DNA from: JACVRW01 sp963734025 | GTDB lineage: Bacteria; Actinomycetota; Thermoleophilia; Solirubrobacterales; Thermoleophilaceae | Assembly: GCA_963734025.1 (NCBI GenBank) | Contig: CAVTFR010000009.1 | Location: forward strand, 88,282-152,281 | Direction: 5' to 3' | Length of the DNA stretch: 64,000 bases | Part shown: positions 51,551-59,788 of the stretch, one piece after another | How the letters are laid out: each line of letters starts with the position of its first letter | Position numbering within the stretch: position 1 is the first letter of the stretch | Position numbers and translations under genes: made by a program | The notes under the pieces: generated by a model | What the model saw: only the letters and a program-made list of their open reading frames with translations | Told to the model about the DNA's origin: nothing | The model's database searches: none

Positions 51551-53023
51551 ATGACGGCGACCGAGACCGCAACTCAGCCCACGCCGGGAGGAACGACCCT
51601 CCAGGGCCAGAGGCGATGGCTCGCCCTTTACGTGCTCTGCTTCGGCGACCTCCTGATCGTCCTCGACTCGACGATCGTGAACGTCGCGCTTCCCTCGATA
51701 CAGGCCGACCTCGGCTTCTCCGAGGCGTCGCTCGCCTGGGTGGTCAACGCCTATCTGCTCACCTTCGGCGGCTTCCTGCTGCTCGGCGGCCGGCTCGGCG
51801 ACCTGTTCGGGCGGCGGCGCCTGTTCCTCATTGGGCTCGCGTTGTTCACGGTCACGTCACTCGCGTGCGGGCTGGCGGGCTCGCAGGAGTTCCTCGTCGT
51901 GGCGCGTGCGGTGCAGGGCTTGGGCGGCGCGATCGTGTCGGTGGTCGCCCTCTCGCTGATCATGACGATCTTCACCGACCCGGCCGAGCGCGCAAAGGCG
52001 ATGGGGATCTTCGGCTTCGTGCTCTCCGGGGGAGGCACCGCCGGGGTGCTGCTCGGCGGTGTGCTCACCGACCTGTTCGCCTGGAACTGGATCTTCCTGG
52101 TCAACCTCCCCATCGGGATCGCCGTCTTCCTGTTCTCTCTCTCGCTGCTCCCAAACGACAAGGGCGACGCGGGCGACCGCCGCCTCGACATCGCGGGCGC
52201 CGTCACCGTGACCGCCGCCGTGATGCTGGGGACGTACGCGGTGATAAACGGCAACGACAACGGCTGGACCTCCGGCGTGACGCTCGGCCTGCTGGCCGGC
52301 GCCGTAGCCCTGCTGGCCGCCTTCGTCACGATCGAGGCGCGCGTCAGCTCACCGCTGATGCCGCTTGGGATCTTGCGCCTGCACAACGTCCGCGTGGCGA
52401 ACGTCGTGGGCGCGCTGATGGCGGCAGCGATGTTCGGCTGGTTCTTCCTCGCCGCGCTCTACCTGCAACTGGTGCTGGGCTACAGCCCGCTCGAGGTCGG
52501 GCTCGCCTTCCTGCCGACGACGCTCGTGATGGGTTTCGAGTCGATCGCGCTGTCGGACCGGCTCGTCATGCGCTTCGGCATCAAGCCACCGCTCGTCATA
52601 GGGCTGACCTTCTTCTCGATCGGCCTCCTCTGGTTCACCCAGGCGCCCGCCGACGGGGACTTCGTCGCGGACGTGCTGCCCGGCATGATCCTCATGGGCA
52701 TCGGCGGCGGCATCACCTTCAACCCGCTGCTGCTCGCAGCCATGGGCGACGTTCAGCCGACCGAGGCGGGGCTGGCGTCGGGGATCGTCAACACCGCCTT
52801 CATGCTGGGCGGCGCACTCGGGCTCGCCGTGCTCGTGGCCGTCGCCGACTCGCGCACGGACAGCCTGCGCAGCGGCGGCGACGGGCCGCTCGAGGCGCTC
52901 ACGGGCGGCTACCACGCCGCGTTCTTCGTGGCGGCGGCCTTCGCCGCGACCGGGGCGCTCCTGGGCCTGCTCCTGCGTCCGGTCACGCCGCCGGGCGGTG
53001 AGCCGGAACCGGCGCCGGCCTAG
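51551..53023 (+). CDS. MFS multidrug exporter, DHA2/EmrB type
   Basis: 490 aa, 14 predicted helices. Family motifs: LDSTIVNVALPSIQADL in TM1, GGRLGDLFGRRRLFLIG between TM2 and TM3, RAVQGLGGAIVSV, and the motif C region SGGGTAGVLLGGVLTDLFAWNWIFLVN. ATG 51551 chosen over an upstream TTG because of the promoter spacing. Proton-driven efflux of hydrophobic drugs or toxic metabolites is the usual role. Not obviously in an operon with ogt, since a promoter lies between them. Confidence 0.92.
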   Translation: MTATETATQPTPGGTTLQGQRRWLALYVLCFGDLLIVLDSTIVNVALPSIQADLGFSEASLAWVVNAYLLTFGGFLLLGGRLGDLFGRRRLFLIGLALFTVTSLACGLAGSQEFLVVARAVQGLGGAIVSVVALSLIMTIFTDPAERAKAMGIFGFVLSGGGTAGVLLGGVLTDLFAWNWIFLVNLPIGIAVFLFSLSLLPNDKGDAGDRRLDIAGAVTVTAAVMLGTYAVINGNDNGWTSGVTLGLLAGAVALLAAFVTIEARVSSPLMPLGILRLHNVRVANVVGALMAAAMFGWFFLAALYLQLVLGYSPLEVGLAFLPTTLVMGFESIALSDRLVMRFGIKPPLVIGLTFFSIGLLWFTQAPADGDFVADVLPGMILMGIGGGITFNPLLLAAMGDVQPTEAGLASGIVNTAFMLGGALGLAVLVAVADSRTDSLRSGGDGPLEALTGGYHAAFFVAAAFAATGALLGLLLRPVTPPGGEPEPAPA

Positions 53024-53082
53024 TTCGCGGCGGACCCGTTGAGGGTTCCATGTGTGTACTGAACGGCCCTCTGCTCTTTGGG

Positions 53083-53112
53083 TTGCCCGGCCCGTCGGGC
53101 TGGAGTTAGGGT
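53083..53112 (+). promoter_or_regulatory. Leaderless-type promoter for the beta-propeller gene
   Basis: TTGCCC (53083-53088), 18-bp spacer, TAGGGT (53107-53112), then 7 nt to the ATG at 53120. No Shine-Dalgarno is present. Confidence 0.5.
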
Positions 53113-53119
53113 TGCGGCC

Positions 53120-54115
53120 ATGCGACGCACAGTGCTCATCGGCGTTCTCACGTTGATCGTGACCGGCATCAACGCCGCCACCGCCGGAGCCACTTTCCCG
53201 GGGCAGAACGGCCCGATCCTCTTCCGCCAGATCGATCCCGAGACCGGGTTGGGGACGCCGCTGTTCCGGGCGCTCGGGGACGGCACCGAGGTGACCGTGC
53301 TCAACAGGCGACCGGGCTTCTTCTCGGACTGGCGTGCGGACGGCAAGCGGATCGCGTTCGATTTCTTCCAGCCCGACGGCGACGAGCAGATCGCCACCAT
53401 GAAGCCCGACGGCAGTGACCTGCGCGTGATCACCTCCGGGCCGGGCATCCACGAGATCCCGTCGTGGTCGCCGAGCGGGCGCCGCATCGTCTTCAACTAT
53501 TCACCGGTCCTTCCGGACGCGCCCGACTTCGAGACCCGCCTCTGGACGATGCGCCCCGACGGCAGCCAGGCCCGGCCGCTGCCGATGCGGCGCCCAGGCT
53601 TCGACGTCGAGCCCAGATACTCCCCGAACGGCCGCTGGATCGTCTTCGCGCGCAACCGCCCGCCCACGAAGAAGCGCGAGTTCCAGACGGCGATCATGAT
53701 CGTCAAGGCCAAGGGCGGCCGCGTCCGCCGACTGACGCCTTGGGCTGACTACCCCGACCAGCCGACCCCTCGACACAAGTACCCCGAGCACCCGACCTGG
53801 TCGCCCGACAGCCGCTGGATCCTCTTCAACCTCGGCCCGAACGGGACGATCCAGGCCATCCGCCCCAACGGCCGGGACCGCCACACGATCCTCGCGGCGA
53901 CGAAGGGGTTCGGCGGCCACAAGCCCTGGTACTCGCCCGACGGCTCGCAGATCCTGTTCGTATGCGAGAAGCAGGGGACGTTGCCTACGCCGCCCAAGGG
54001 TCAGAACGACGACATCTGCGTCATGGACGCCGACGCCTCGAACATCGTCAACCTCACCAACACGCCTAAGACTTGGGAGAACTGGCCCAGCTGGGGACCG
54101 GCAGCGGAGGGGTAA
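53120..54115 (+). CDS. Secreted TolB-like beta-propeller (PD40) protein
   Basis: 331 aa with a signal peptide (VLIGVLTLIVTGINAATAGA). At least five PD40/WD-like blades repeat the pattern W/Y-S-P-x-G-x-x-I-x-F: DWRADGKRIAFDF, SWSPSGRRIVFNY, RYSPNGRWIVFAR, TWSPDSRWILFNL, YSPDGSQILFVC. The mature protein begins TFPGQNGPILFRQ, typical of actinobacterial TolB-like proteins. Periplasm-side scaffold or binding protein; partner unknown. Stands alone, ending before a convergent gene and terminator. Confidence 0.88.
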   Translation: MRRTVLIGVLTLIVTGINAATAGATFPGQNGPILFRQIDPETGLGTPLFRALGDGTEVTVLNRRPGFFSDWRADGKRIAFDFFQPDGDEQIATMKPDGSDLRVITSGPGIHEIPSWSPSGRRIVFNYSPVLPDAPDFETRLWTMRPDGSQARPLPMRRPGFDVEPRYSPNGRWIVFARNRPPTKKREFQTAIMIVKAKGGRVRRLTPWADYPDQPTPRHKYPEHPTWSPDSRWILFNLGPNGTIQAIRPNGRDRHTILAATKGFGGHKPWYSPDGSQILFVCEKQGTLPTPPKGQNDDICVMDADASNIVNLTNTPKTWENWPSWGPAAEG

Positions 54116-54458
54116 ATCGCGATGAGGATGACTGCGACTACGCCGAGGCAACTCGTGGGCACTGCGGCTCGCGCGCGATCAGCCGGTGGCGCGCCGGGCA
54201 CGACTGCTGCTTCGGACTGCCATGGAGGAGGGCCTCCTCAATGCCGGCCGTATCCCACCCACGCCATGACCAGTACCCCCCTCGAGCTTCGCCCTACCAC
54301 CTGAGCTCGAGCAGCTTGCACGCGCGCAGCTGCACCGCGGGCACGAGTCAGCTGAGTCAACCCAGTACGTGACCCGGCACGGGGGTGGGGGGCACCCACC
54401 CCCCGAGGGGGAGGCGGGGAACGGTGGCGGACCGGCGCCTACAGTCCACGCCGGGCCT
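54116..54458. other. Intergenic region between convergent genes
   Basis: 343 bp. No supported gene. It contains the G/C hairpin at 54381-54403. The rest shows no coding pattern I can support. Confidence 0.5.
54381..54403. terminator. Hairpin terminator between convergent genes
   Basis: Stem GGGGGTGGG, loop GGGCA, stem CCCACCCCC. Located between the beta-propeller gene (plus) and the MFS-cNMP gene (minus); either could use it. Confidence 0.6.
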
Positions 54459-56114
54459 TCAACGCACTCGGTCGCGCGCCAGGTGGCTCGCGATTAGCTC
54501 GTCCGCGGCGGTCGTGCTGCGGGAGTAGCCGGCAACTGCGGCCACAAAACCATCGCGGCTCACCGCGCACAGCGTCAGGCTCGTCACGGCGCGCACGGAA
54601 GCCGTGCGCCGACAGGCGCGAAGCAGCGCGATCTCGCCAAAGCCGTCTCCCGGGCCGATCGTCCCGATCAGTCGCCCGTCTCCGACCACTTCCGCTGCGC
54701 CTCGCTCGATCACGTAGAAGTCATCGCCGGGGTCGCCCTCCGCGAATACGAGCTCGCCCGGCGGCAGGCTGGAGCGCGTCAGCCCCGCGGCGAGCTGCTC
54801 GATTGTGGCCTCGGGCAGGGCACGCAGCATGGGCACGCGCTGGAGCAGGGCGATATCGGTGTCCTTTACGCGCACGCGATCGTCGAGGGCGTGCAAGCTC
54901 CGCCACGCCACGAGCACGGCGAAGGGGGCGAACAAGCCGATCAGGACGAGCGCCAGGCGGATGCCGACCGCGTCGATCACCAGCGGCGTGACGATCGCAC
55001 CCGCCCCGACGCCGAGCGTGATGATCGCCTCGAAGGCGGCGAAGGTGCGGGCCAGCACGGCATCGTCGGCGAGCCGGGCCGGCAACGTGAACGCGCCCAC
55101 GTCCACGAGCGCGTTGCCGATGCCCACCAGGGCGAGCAGTAGGATCGCCGCCCACTCGTGCGGGATCACGCCGATGCCCGCCAGCGGGGCTCCCCAGAGG
55201 GCGACACCGATCCCAAACCACCGGGCTAGCCGTCCCCCTCCGACCAGCAGCGCGACCGCGAGGGAGCCCGCCACGGCCCCGGCGCCGACCGCGGCGGTGA
55301 GCACCCCCACACCAGCCTCGCCCGATCCGAGCAGCTCGATCGAGACCACGACAGAGAAAACCGTCAGGGCGCCACGGGTGAACGTCTGCACCGTCGTGAG
55401 CCCCGTGAGCAGCGTCAAATGGCGGTCGGCCATGATCGTGCGCAGGCCCTCGACCGTCTGGCGCAGCACCCGCACAGCCGGGACGACCCCGACCCGCGGC
55501 GGGGTTTCGTAGCGCACCCGGGCCACGAGGGCAGTCGACAGCAGCGACACGCCCGAGGCCGCCGCGAACACGGCCGCAGGCCCGCTCAGGTCGAGCAACA
55601 GGGCTGCGAGCAGCGGCCCGACCAGCGTGGCCACCGAGTCGAGCAGACCACGGACGACGTTGGCGCTTGTCAGCTCGTTCGGAGTGACGCAGAGAGTCGG
55701 CAGCAGGGCGGAGTGCGCCGGTCTGTACAGGGTCTGTGCCACGGTCGCGACGACCAGCGCCGCGTAGACCAATCCTGTGGGTCCGTCCGCCGCGATCACC
55801 GCGGCCGCAATGCCAAGCGTGATCGCGCGTACCAGGCCGACCCACGCGAGCACCACCTCCCGCCGCACCCGATCCGCGATCGTCGCCGCAAACGGCGCAA
55901 CCAGAGCCGCCGGAGCCATACGCAAAAGGCCGACGAGTCCGATCGCGGCGGCGCCGCCATCGCGGAACGCAACCACCCCCAGCGCGACGGTGGCCGCCCA
56001 TTCCCCAGTCCACATCGCTCCGAACGCGAGCTGCGCACGCCTGAGATTCCGGCTTCGAAAGTTCTGAGAGCACGCCGCAGCAGCGTCCGCAATCCGGGCT
56101 CTCGCACGCCCCAT
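54459..56114 (-). CDS. MFS transporter fused to a cyclic-nucleotide-binding domain
   Basis: 551 aa. An N-terminal 12-helix MFS region (AFGAMWTGEWAATVALGVVA, IADRVRREVVLAWVGLVRA, TLYRPAHSALLPTLC) of the enterobactin-exporter/MFS_3 kind is followed by a C-terminal CRP-type domain (about residues 425-540): LRALPEATIEQLAAG, PPGELVFAEGDPGDDFYVIERG, GDGFGEIALLRACRRTASVRA. The GFGEIALL-x-RTASV phosphate-binding cassette is intact, so cAMP or cGMP binding is plausible. ATG 56114 or 56144. A transporter directly gated by a cyclic nucleotide or using the domain as a sensor is inferred. Confidence 0.88.
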   Translation of the reverse strand: MGRARARIADAAAACSQNFRSRNLRRAQLAFGAMWTGEWAATVALGVVAFRDGGAAAIGLVGLLRMAPAALVAPFAATIADRVRREVVLAWVGLVRAITLGIAAAVIAADGPTGLVYAALVVATVAQTLYRPAHSALLPTLCVTPNELTSANVVRGLLDSVATLVGPLLAALLLDLSGPAAVFAAASGVSLLSTALVARVRYETPPRVGVVPAVRVLRQTVEGLRTIMADRHLTLLTGLTTVQTFTRGALTVFSVVVSIELLGSGEAGVGVLTAAVGAGAVAGSLAVALLVGGGRLARWFGIGVALWGAPLAGIGVIPHEWAAILLLALVGIGNALVDVGAFTLPARLADDAVLARTFAAFEAIITLGVGAGAIVTPLVIDAVGIRLALVLIGLFAPFAVLVAWRSLHALDDRVRVKDTDIALLQRVPMLRALPEATIEQLAAGLTRSSLPPGELVFAEGDPGDDFYVIERGAAEVVGDGRLIGTIGPGDGFGEIALLRACRRTASVRAVTSLTLCAVSRDGFVAAVAGYSRSTTAADELIASHLARDRVR

Positions 56115-56334
56115 TCGCGGACTATGCCACCTCGCCCCCTCCAATCAGGGCCCTGAGCCCCTTGCGCGCCTCGCTCGCAGGCGGCGTTGGCGGCGGAGCA
56201 GCCTCGTCGTCAACTTCTCTAGCGTGGCGCGCTTGCGCTTCCGCTTTCGCTCTAGATCAGCACCGAGGCCGAGACCACTGGACCTGCCCCGTTTCGGACG
56301 ACAGCGAGAGCGTTCGAGCGACCCGTTTCTCCTC

Positions 56335-56739
56335 CTACGACAGCCCCGCGGCTTCGAGGGCCTCCTCCCGGCTGAAGTACTCGCGGATCTCGATGACCTT
56401 GCCTTGCAGCAGCGTGACGACCTGAGCCAGGGGCTGTTCGAGGGTGACGCCGCTACCCGTACCTCGCCCGCGGACGAGGAAGACGACAACTACCCGGTCT
56501 CCGAGGTCGCGGACTTCGAGGATCTCGCTGTTGAGGTCTTCATACAGATCATGCAACTCGCTAAGCCAGCGGCGGAGGCCTTCGTGCCCCCGGAAGACGC
56601 TTCCCTCTCCCTCGATTGCCTGCTGGGTCGCCGGCCGGTACTCGGCTTTCGGATGCACGCCCGCGAGAAGACCTTCCAGGTCCCCCTGAATGACCGCCCT
56701 GTGGGTCTTCAAAATGAGCTCCACGTTCTCCTGCGACAT
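56335..56739 (-). CDS. SnoaL-like / NTF2-fold protein
   Basis: 134 aa from ATG 56739. Sequence MSQENVELILKTHRAVIQGD, PKAEYRPATQQAIEGEGSVF, GHEGLRRWLSELHDLYEDL and VVVVFLVRGRGTGSGV gives the alpha-plus-beta cone of SnoaL-like proteins, common in this lineage in many copies. Some are isomerases or cyclases; most are uncharacterised. Divergent from the small gene at 56778. Confidence 0.85.
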   Translation of the reverse strand: MSQENVELILKTHRAVIQGDLEGLLAGVHPKAEYRPATQQAIEGEGSVFRGHEGLRRWLSELHDLYEDLNSEILEVRDLGDRVVVVFLVRGRGTGSGVTLEQPLAQVVTLLQGKVIEIREYFSREEALEAAGLS

Positions 56740-56777
56740 CGCCAGGCGAGTATCTCGCGGGGGGAGGGAGGTCGCCA

Positions 56778-57020
56778 GTGAGCCTCCGCGACCCCAGAAG
56801 ACCGCCGGGTAAGGCGCCACAAAGAAAACGGTTGCTCAAACAAATGACCCGTGACGGGGCGAAGAAAGAGTTGGAGCGGATCGCCACCGAGGCGCCATAC
56901 GAGCGCGACCGCATCCAGGCGATCCGGCTGCTCCGGGAGATCTGGGCCGAGGAGGAGGTCGACCCTCAGACCCGGGCTGGCCGAGCGGTTCGCCCAGATG
57001 GCGAGACGCGGCGCCAGTGA
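56778..57020 (+). CDS. Small charged protein, unknown
   Basis: 80 aa; not recognised. Basic N-terminus (RRPPGKAPQRKRLLKQMTRD) then a predicted helix pair (KKELERIATEAPYERDRIQA, IRLLREIWAEEEVD). The shape recalls phage small-terminase or HTH-like proteins, but no motif settles it. Stop overlaps the next short frame (ATGA), so the two may form a small operon. Confidence 0.45.
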   Translation: MSLRDPRRPPGKAPQRKRLLKQMTRDGAKKELERIATEAPYERDRIQAIRLLREIWAEEEVDPQTRAGRAVRPDGETRRQ

Positions 57021-57433
57021 GCGAGCTCGTGGCGGCGGCGTTCGGGGCGCTCGGGCCGGCGCCATCGCACCGCGAGCTCGCGCTGGTTGCCGACGCGCTG
57101 CCCTCGAGCGGGGACCCGGAGACGCTCGCGCTGTGGGACGGCCCGGAGTACGGCGATGGTTACCGGCGGCTCGTTGAGCTTGCGGAAGGAGGCCGGCGCG
57201 GGCGTGTTCGTGGCTTTGGACTTGTATTGCTAGGTCAGCTGCGCGGGGACGATTTCGGAGTACGGGGGGGAGGGAACTTGGGCGGCGGGTTGCTGAGGGG
57301 TCTCGCCGGTGACGGTCATCGAGGTGTGCCCGAAGCACGGGCGCCCGAGCGGCAGCGCCATCGCGGCGGCGGAGCTTCTAGGCGCATGGAAGGCGGTCGT
57401 TACGCCCCCGGGCGCGTCAGGCGGTACGGGTAG
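57017..57433 (+). CDS. Doubtful small protein
   Basis: Frame of 138 codons. The first ~60 residues (LVAAAFGALGPAPSHRELAL, VADALPSSGDPETLALWDGPEYGDGY) look coding; the rest is Gly/Arg-rich and looks like read-through of non-coding DNA. Possibly truncated or frameshifted near 57190. The overlap with the preceding gene supports the start. Confidence 0.3.
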   Translation: MSELVAAAFGALGPAPSHRELALVADALPSSGDPETLALWDGPEYGDGYRRLVELAEGGRRGRVRGFGLVLLGQLRGDDFGVRGGGNLGGGLLRGLAGDGHRGVPEARAPERQRHRGGGASRRMEGGRYAPGRVRRYG

Positions 57434-58156
57434 CGGGGCGCTCCGGTGTAGAGCACGGTCTCGGGGTAGCCCCCCGTCCGCTCCGGAAGAGCGAGAGCAC
57501 CGCGAGAGCCACGGTCCCCCGTCCGGAAGGACGAGCGGTGGTCCCGTCCGGAAGCCGGCGAGGCCCATGGTCCCCCGTCCGGACGCGAGCGAGGCACATG
57601 GCCGCACCCCCGCTCCGGACGCCGCGCGATCATGCCTTGCGAGGGGTGGATCCCACCGAGCCGCCCCCTACTTACCGAGCAGGGACGCGCCCGCCAAGCC
57701 GCTCGGGGAGCGGGGTCGCCGGGGGCTGGAAAGCGCGTAGAAACGCGGGAGGGGTGCCGACGGTCCCGCCTCGGTGCCCAACCGCCCGTTAGCGCGCCTA
57801 CGGGCGCGGCGCTTTGAACGCCCCACCCCCACTTGTGGCGCAACCGTGAGGGCGAGCACGGGCGTAGTTACTCGCGCGCGCGTGGTCCGACCGTCGCGCT
57901 GGGTTGAGCGGGCACATGGGGGTGCGCGGGTGGGCGGAGGGGGTGCTCGTGTGGATCTCCGCGGGGTCGGGCTGGTGGCTGGCCGGCCTGCCGCTGCGGG
58001 CGCGTGCGGGGGTCGCTTGGCGGTCCTCGCGGGGCTGCGGCCGGTGGCGTGTTTCCAATTCTGTTTCCAACCGGGCCTTGGGCGCGGGTGCCGGCGAGTT
58101 GGCGGCTGGCCGGCGGGGGGCGGGGGATCCCGCTTGTGGAGCGGGCTGGAGCGAAA
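57434..58156. other. Orphan GC-rich tract beside tRNA-Ser
   Basis: About 720 bp without a supportable gene. It includes degenerate repeats of GTCCCCCGTCCGGA and, nearer the tRNA, the pair of octamers GTTTCCAA separated by 6 bp (58050-58072). The position next to a tRNA would suit a decayed integrated element, but no integrase or att duplication could be shown. Confidence 0.4.
57513..57583. repeat. Three degenerate GGTCCCCCGTCCGGA repeats
   Basis: Copies begin near 57513, 57539 (one or two C fewer) and 57569, spaced 26-30 bp. A fourth, weaker copy precedes them near 57470. Too few and irregular for a CRISPR array. Confidence 0.5.
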
Positions 58157-58245
58157 CGGAGAGGGAGGGATTCGAACCCTCGATGGAGGTTTCCCCCCAT
58201 ACTCGCTTAGCAGGCGAGTGCCTTCAGCCACTCGGCCACCTCTCC
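58157..58245 (-). tRNA. tRNA-Ser(GCU)
   Basis: 89 nt, long variable arm. Acceptor GGAGAGG/CCTCTCC, anticodon stem CTCGC/GCGAG around CTGCTAA with anticodon GCT, T-loop TTCGAAT, discriminator G. CCA not encoded. Reads AGC/AGU serine codons. Confidence 0.97.
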
Positions 58246-58287
58246 GGAGAGCGTCGATGGTAGCCGGGGTCGGCTACCCGGCGACGC

Positions 58288-58869
58288 TCACTCCTCTGTG
58301 TCGGCGGGGTCCTCGTCCGCGAGGATGCGGTAGAGGTCCTTGCGCGCCTGGCCGAGTACCTCCTTGGCGCGCTCGATCTGTGCGTCGTCCCCGGCCATCG
58401 CCACCTGCATGGCGGCGGCGGCCAGCGGGCCGATCAGCGAGCGGACCTCCAGCCGGCCCTCGCCGAAGCCCTCGGCCGACTTGGTCCAGGGCTCGCCGAG
58501 CTGCTCGCGGTGCTCCTCGACGTGGGCCTTGCCCTCGTCGGTGAGCTCATACGGAGTCCTGCCCTCGCCCTCCTGGGGGCGAATCAGGCCCTCGTCCTCG
58601 AGCAGCGCCAGCGTCGGGTAGATCGACCCGGGGCTCGGGCGCCATGCGCCGTCCGAGCGCCGCTCGATCTCACCCATGAGCCCGTAGCCGGTCAGCGGGC
58701 CTTCGTCGAGTAGGACGAGCACGGCCGCGCGGACATCGCCGCGGCGCATGCGCCGCCGCCGCCCGCCGCCGCGGTAACCCCAATCGCCGTGCATGCCATA
58801 CCGGCCCCTCATGGATCCCCAGCCGTGGCGGCCCGTGTGGCCGCCGCTGCGGTGCTTGAATCGATGCAT
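58288..58869 (-). CDS. PadR-family transcriptional regulator with His/Gly/Arg-rich N-terminus
   Basis: 193 aa from ATG 58869, which has AGGAG 6 nt upstream. After ~45 residues rich in His, Gly and Arg (HRFKHRSGGHTGRHGWGSMR), the PadR winged helix follows: RGDVRAAVLVLLDEGPLTGY, SPGSIYPTLALLEDEGLI, GRTPYELTDEGKAHVEEH. The C-terminal part (SLIGPLAAAAMQVAMAG) gives the dimerisation helix. The palindrome AACGATATATCGTT lies 35 bp upstream, so self-repression is likely. The ligand and other targets are unknown. Confidence 0.92.
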   Translation of the reverse strand: MHRFKHRSGGHTGRHGWGSMRGRYGMHGDWGYRGGGRRRRMRRGDVRAAVLVLLDEGPLTGYGLMGEIERRSDGAWRPSPGSIYPTLALLEDEGLIRPQEGEGRTPYELTDEGKAHVEEHREQLGEPWTKSAEGFGEGRLEVRSLIGPLAAAAMQVAMAGDDAQIERAKEVLGQARKDLYRILADEDPADTEE

Positions 58870-58903
58870 ATGTAACTCCTGTCTTGGAAGATCACGATGC
58901 ATC

Positions 58904-58917
58904 AACGATATATCGTT
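58904..58917. promoter_or_regulatory. Palindromic candidate PadR operator
   Basis: AACGATATATCGTT, a perfect 14-bp palindrome 35-48 bp upstream of the PadR ATG and 47 bp before tRNA-Arg. The AT-rich centre stands out in GC-rich DNA and contains TATATC, a possible -10. Confidence 0.7.
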
Positions 58918-58964
58918 AGGCTCTGAACGTCAAGGGCAGACCTCAGCTACCCTCTACCGACCGA

Positions 58965-59038
<74 letters not shown>

Positions 59039-59097
59039 CTCCTTCGTCCTGCCTCGGGCGGAACAACCTGCAACTCCGCCCAAACCGGAGTCGGCCG

Positions 59098-59217
59098 CGC
59101 CGTCACCCCGAGCTTGTCGGCAGTGGCGAGCGCCCTGCCGAGGAGCGTGAGCGCCGTCTCGCGGTCGCCCGGGTGGTCTCGCCGTAGCAGTGTCTGTGCG
59201 TAGTCGTGCTGGGTCAG
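59098..59217 (-). pseudogene. C-terminal fragment of a TPR-type regulator
   Basis: About 40 residues (LTQHDYAQTLLRRDHPGDRE, then TALTLLGRALATADKLGV) resemble the TPR-like C-terminus of large LuxR/adenylate-cyclase-type regulators common in actinobacteria. No start or upstream domain is present, and the fragment abuts tRNA-Arg. A recombination remnant is the likely explanation. Confidence 0.4.
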
Positions 59218-59299
59218 CGGGGAGCGGATGCGCGGCCCGCCCGATCGCGGAGACCGCGTTCCGAGTCGCCTGGCGGAGTGGTCGCGGTAGCCTTCTGAC

Positions 59300-59635
59300 G
59301 TGACCGCCTCAGAGTCCGGCGAGCGTCCCGCATCTGCCGAGCGTGCTGCGGCGGAGCCCGAGCCCGAGGTCACTCCGCGCGAGGTTCGCCAGCGCGAGCG
59401 CGAGGCTCGGCGGGGCGAGCGGCCACAGGGCATGGTGCCCGGCCGAGAGCGGCGCCGCACGAAGCTGGAGCGCGGCTCGATGCGCGTGGTCGCGACCGGC
59501 GGGATCATCGGCATCGCCGTGGTCCTGGGCGCGGTGCTCGTGGGCCAGGACGTCGCCGGCTGGATCGTCGGGCTGGTGGTCGGGCTGACCTCGGTCATCC
59601 TGGCCGCGCTGCTGTGGTCGTCGCGGCAGCTCTAG
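59300..59635 (+). CDS. Small two-helix membrane protein, unknown
   Basis: 111 aa from GTG 59300. An acidic/basic N-terminal half (AEPEPEVTPREVRQREREAR, RGERPQGMVPGRERRRTKLE) precedes two helices (VVATGGIIGIAVVLGAVLVG and WIVGLVVGLTSVILAALLW). TAGCCT ends 6 nt before the start, consistent with a leaderless message. Not recognised. Between tRNA-Arg and a convergent transporter gene. Confidence 0.7.
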   Translation: MTASESGERPASAERAAAEPEPEVTPREVRQREREARRGERPQGMVPGRERRRTKLERGSMRVVATGGIIGIAVVLGAVLVGQDVAGWIVGLVVGLTSVILAALLWSSRQL

Positions 59636-59788
59636 TAGTCGCGCACCATTTAGGAGTCCTTCACAACGCCTTGAGCTGGCTGCCGTTAGATCGGGGTCGG
59701 GAAGCTGGTGTAGCAACAGGGTTCGCCGCGCGGGGTTGCTCCTTTGGCGCCGGGCGATCAGCTGGTGTGCGCGTTTCGGAGGTTGCGC

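Noticed and set aside
58050..58072. Double GTTTCCAA near tRNA-Ser as an attachment-site duplication
   Set aside because: The octamers are close direct repeats not matching the tRNA 3' end; no integrase gene accompanies them.
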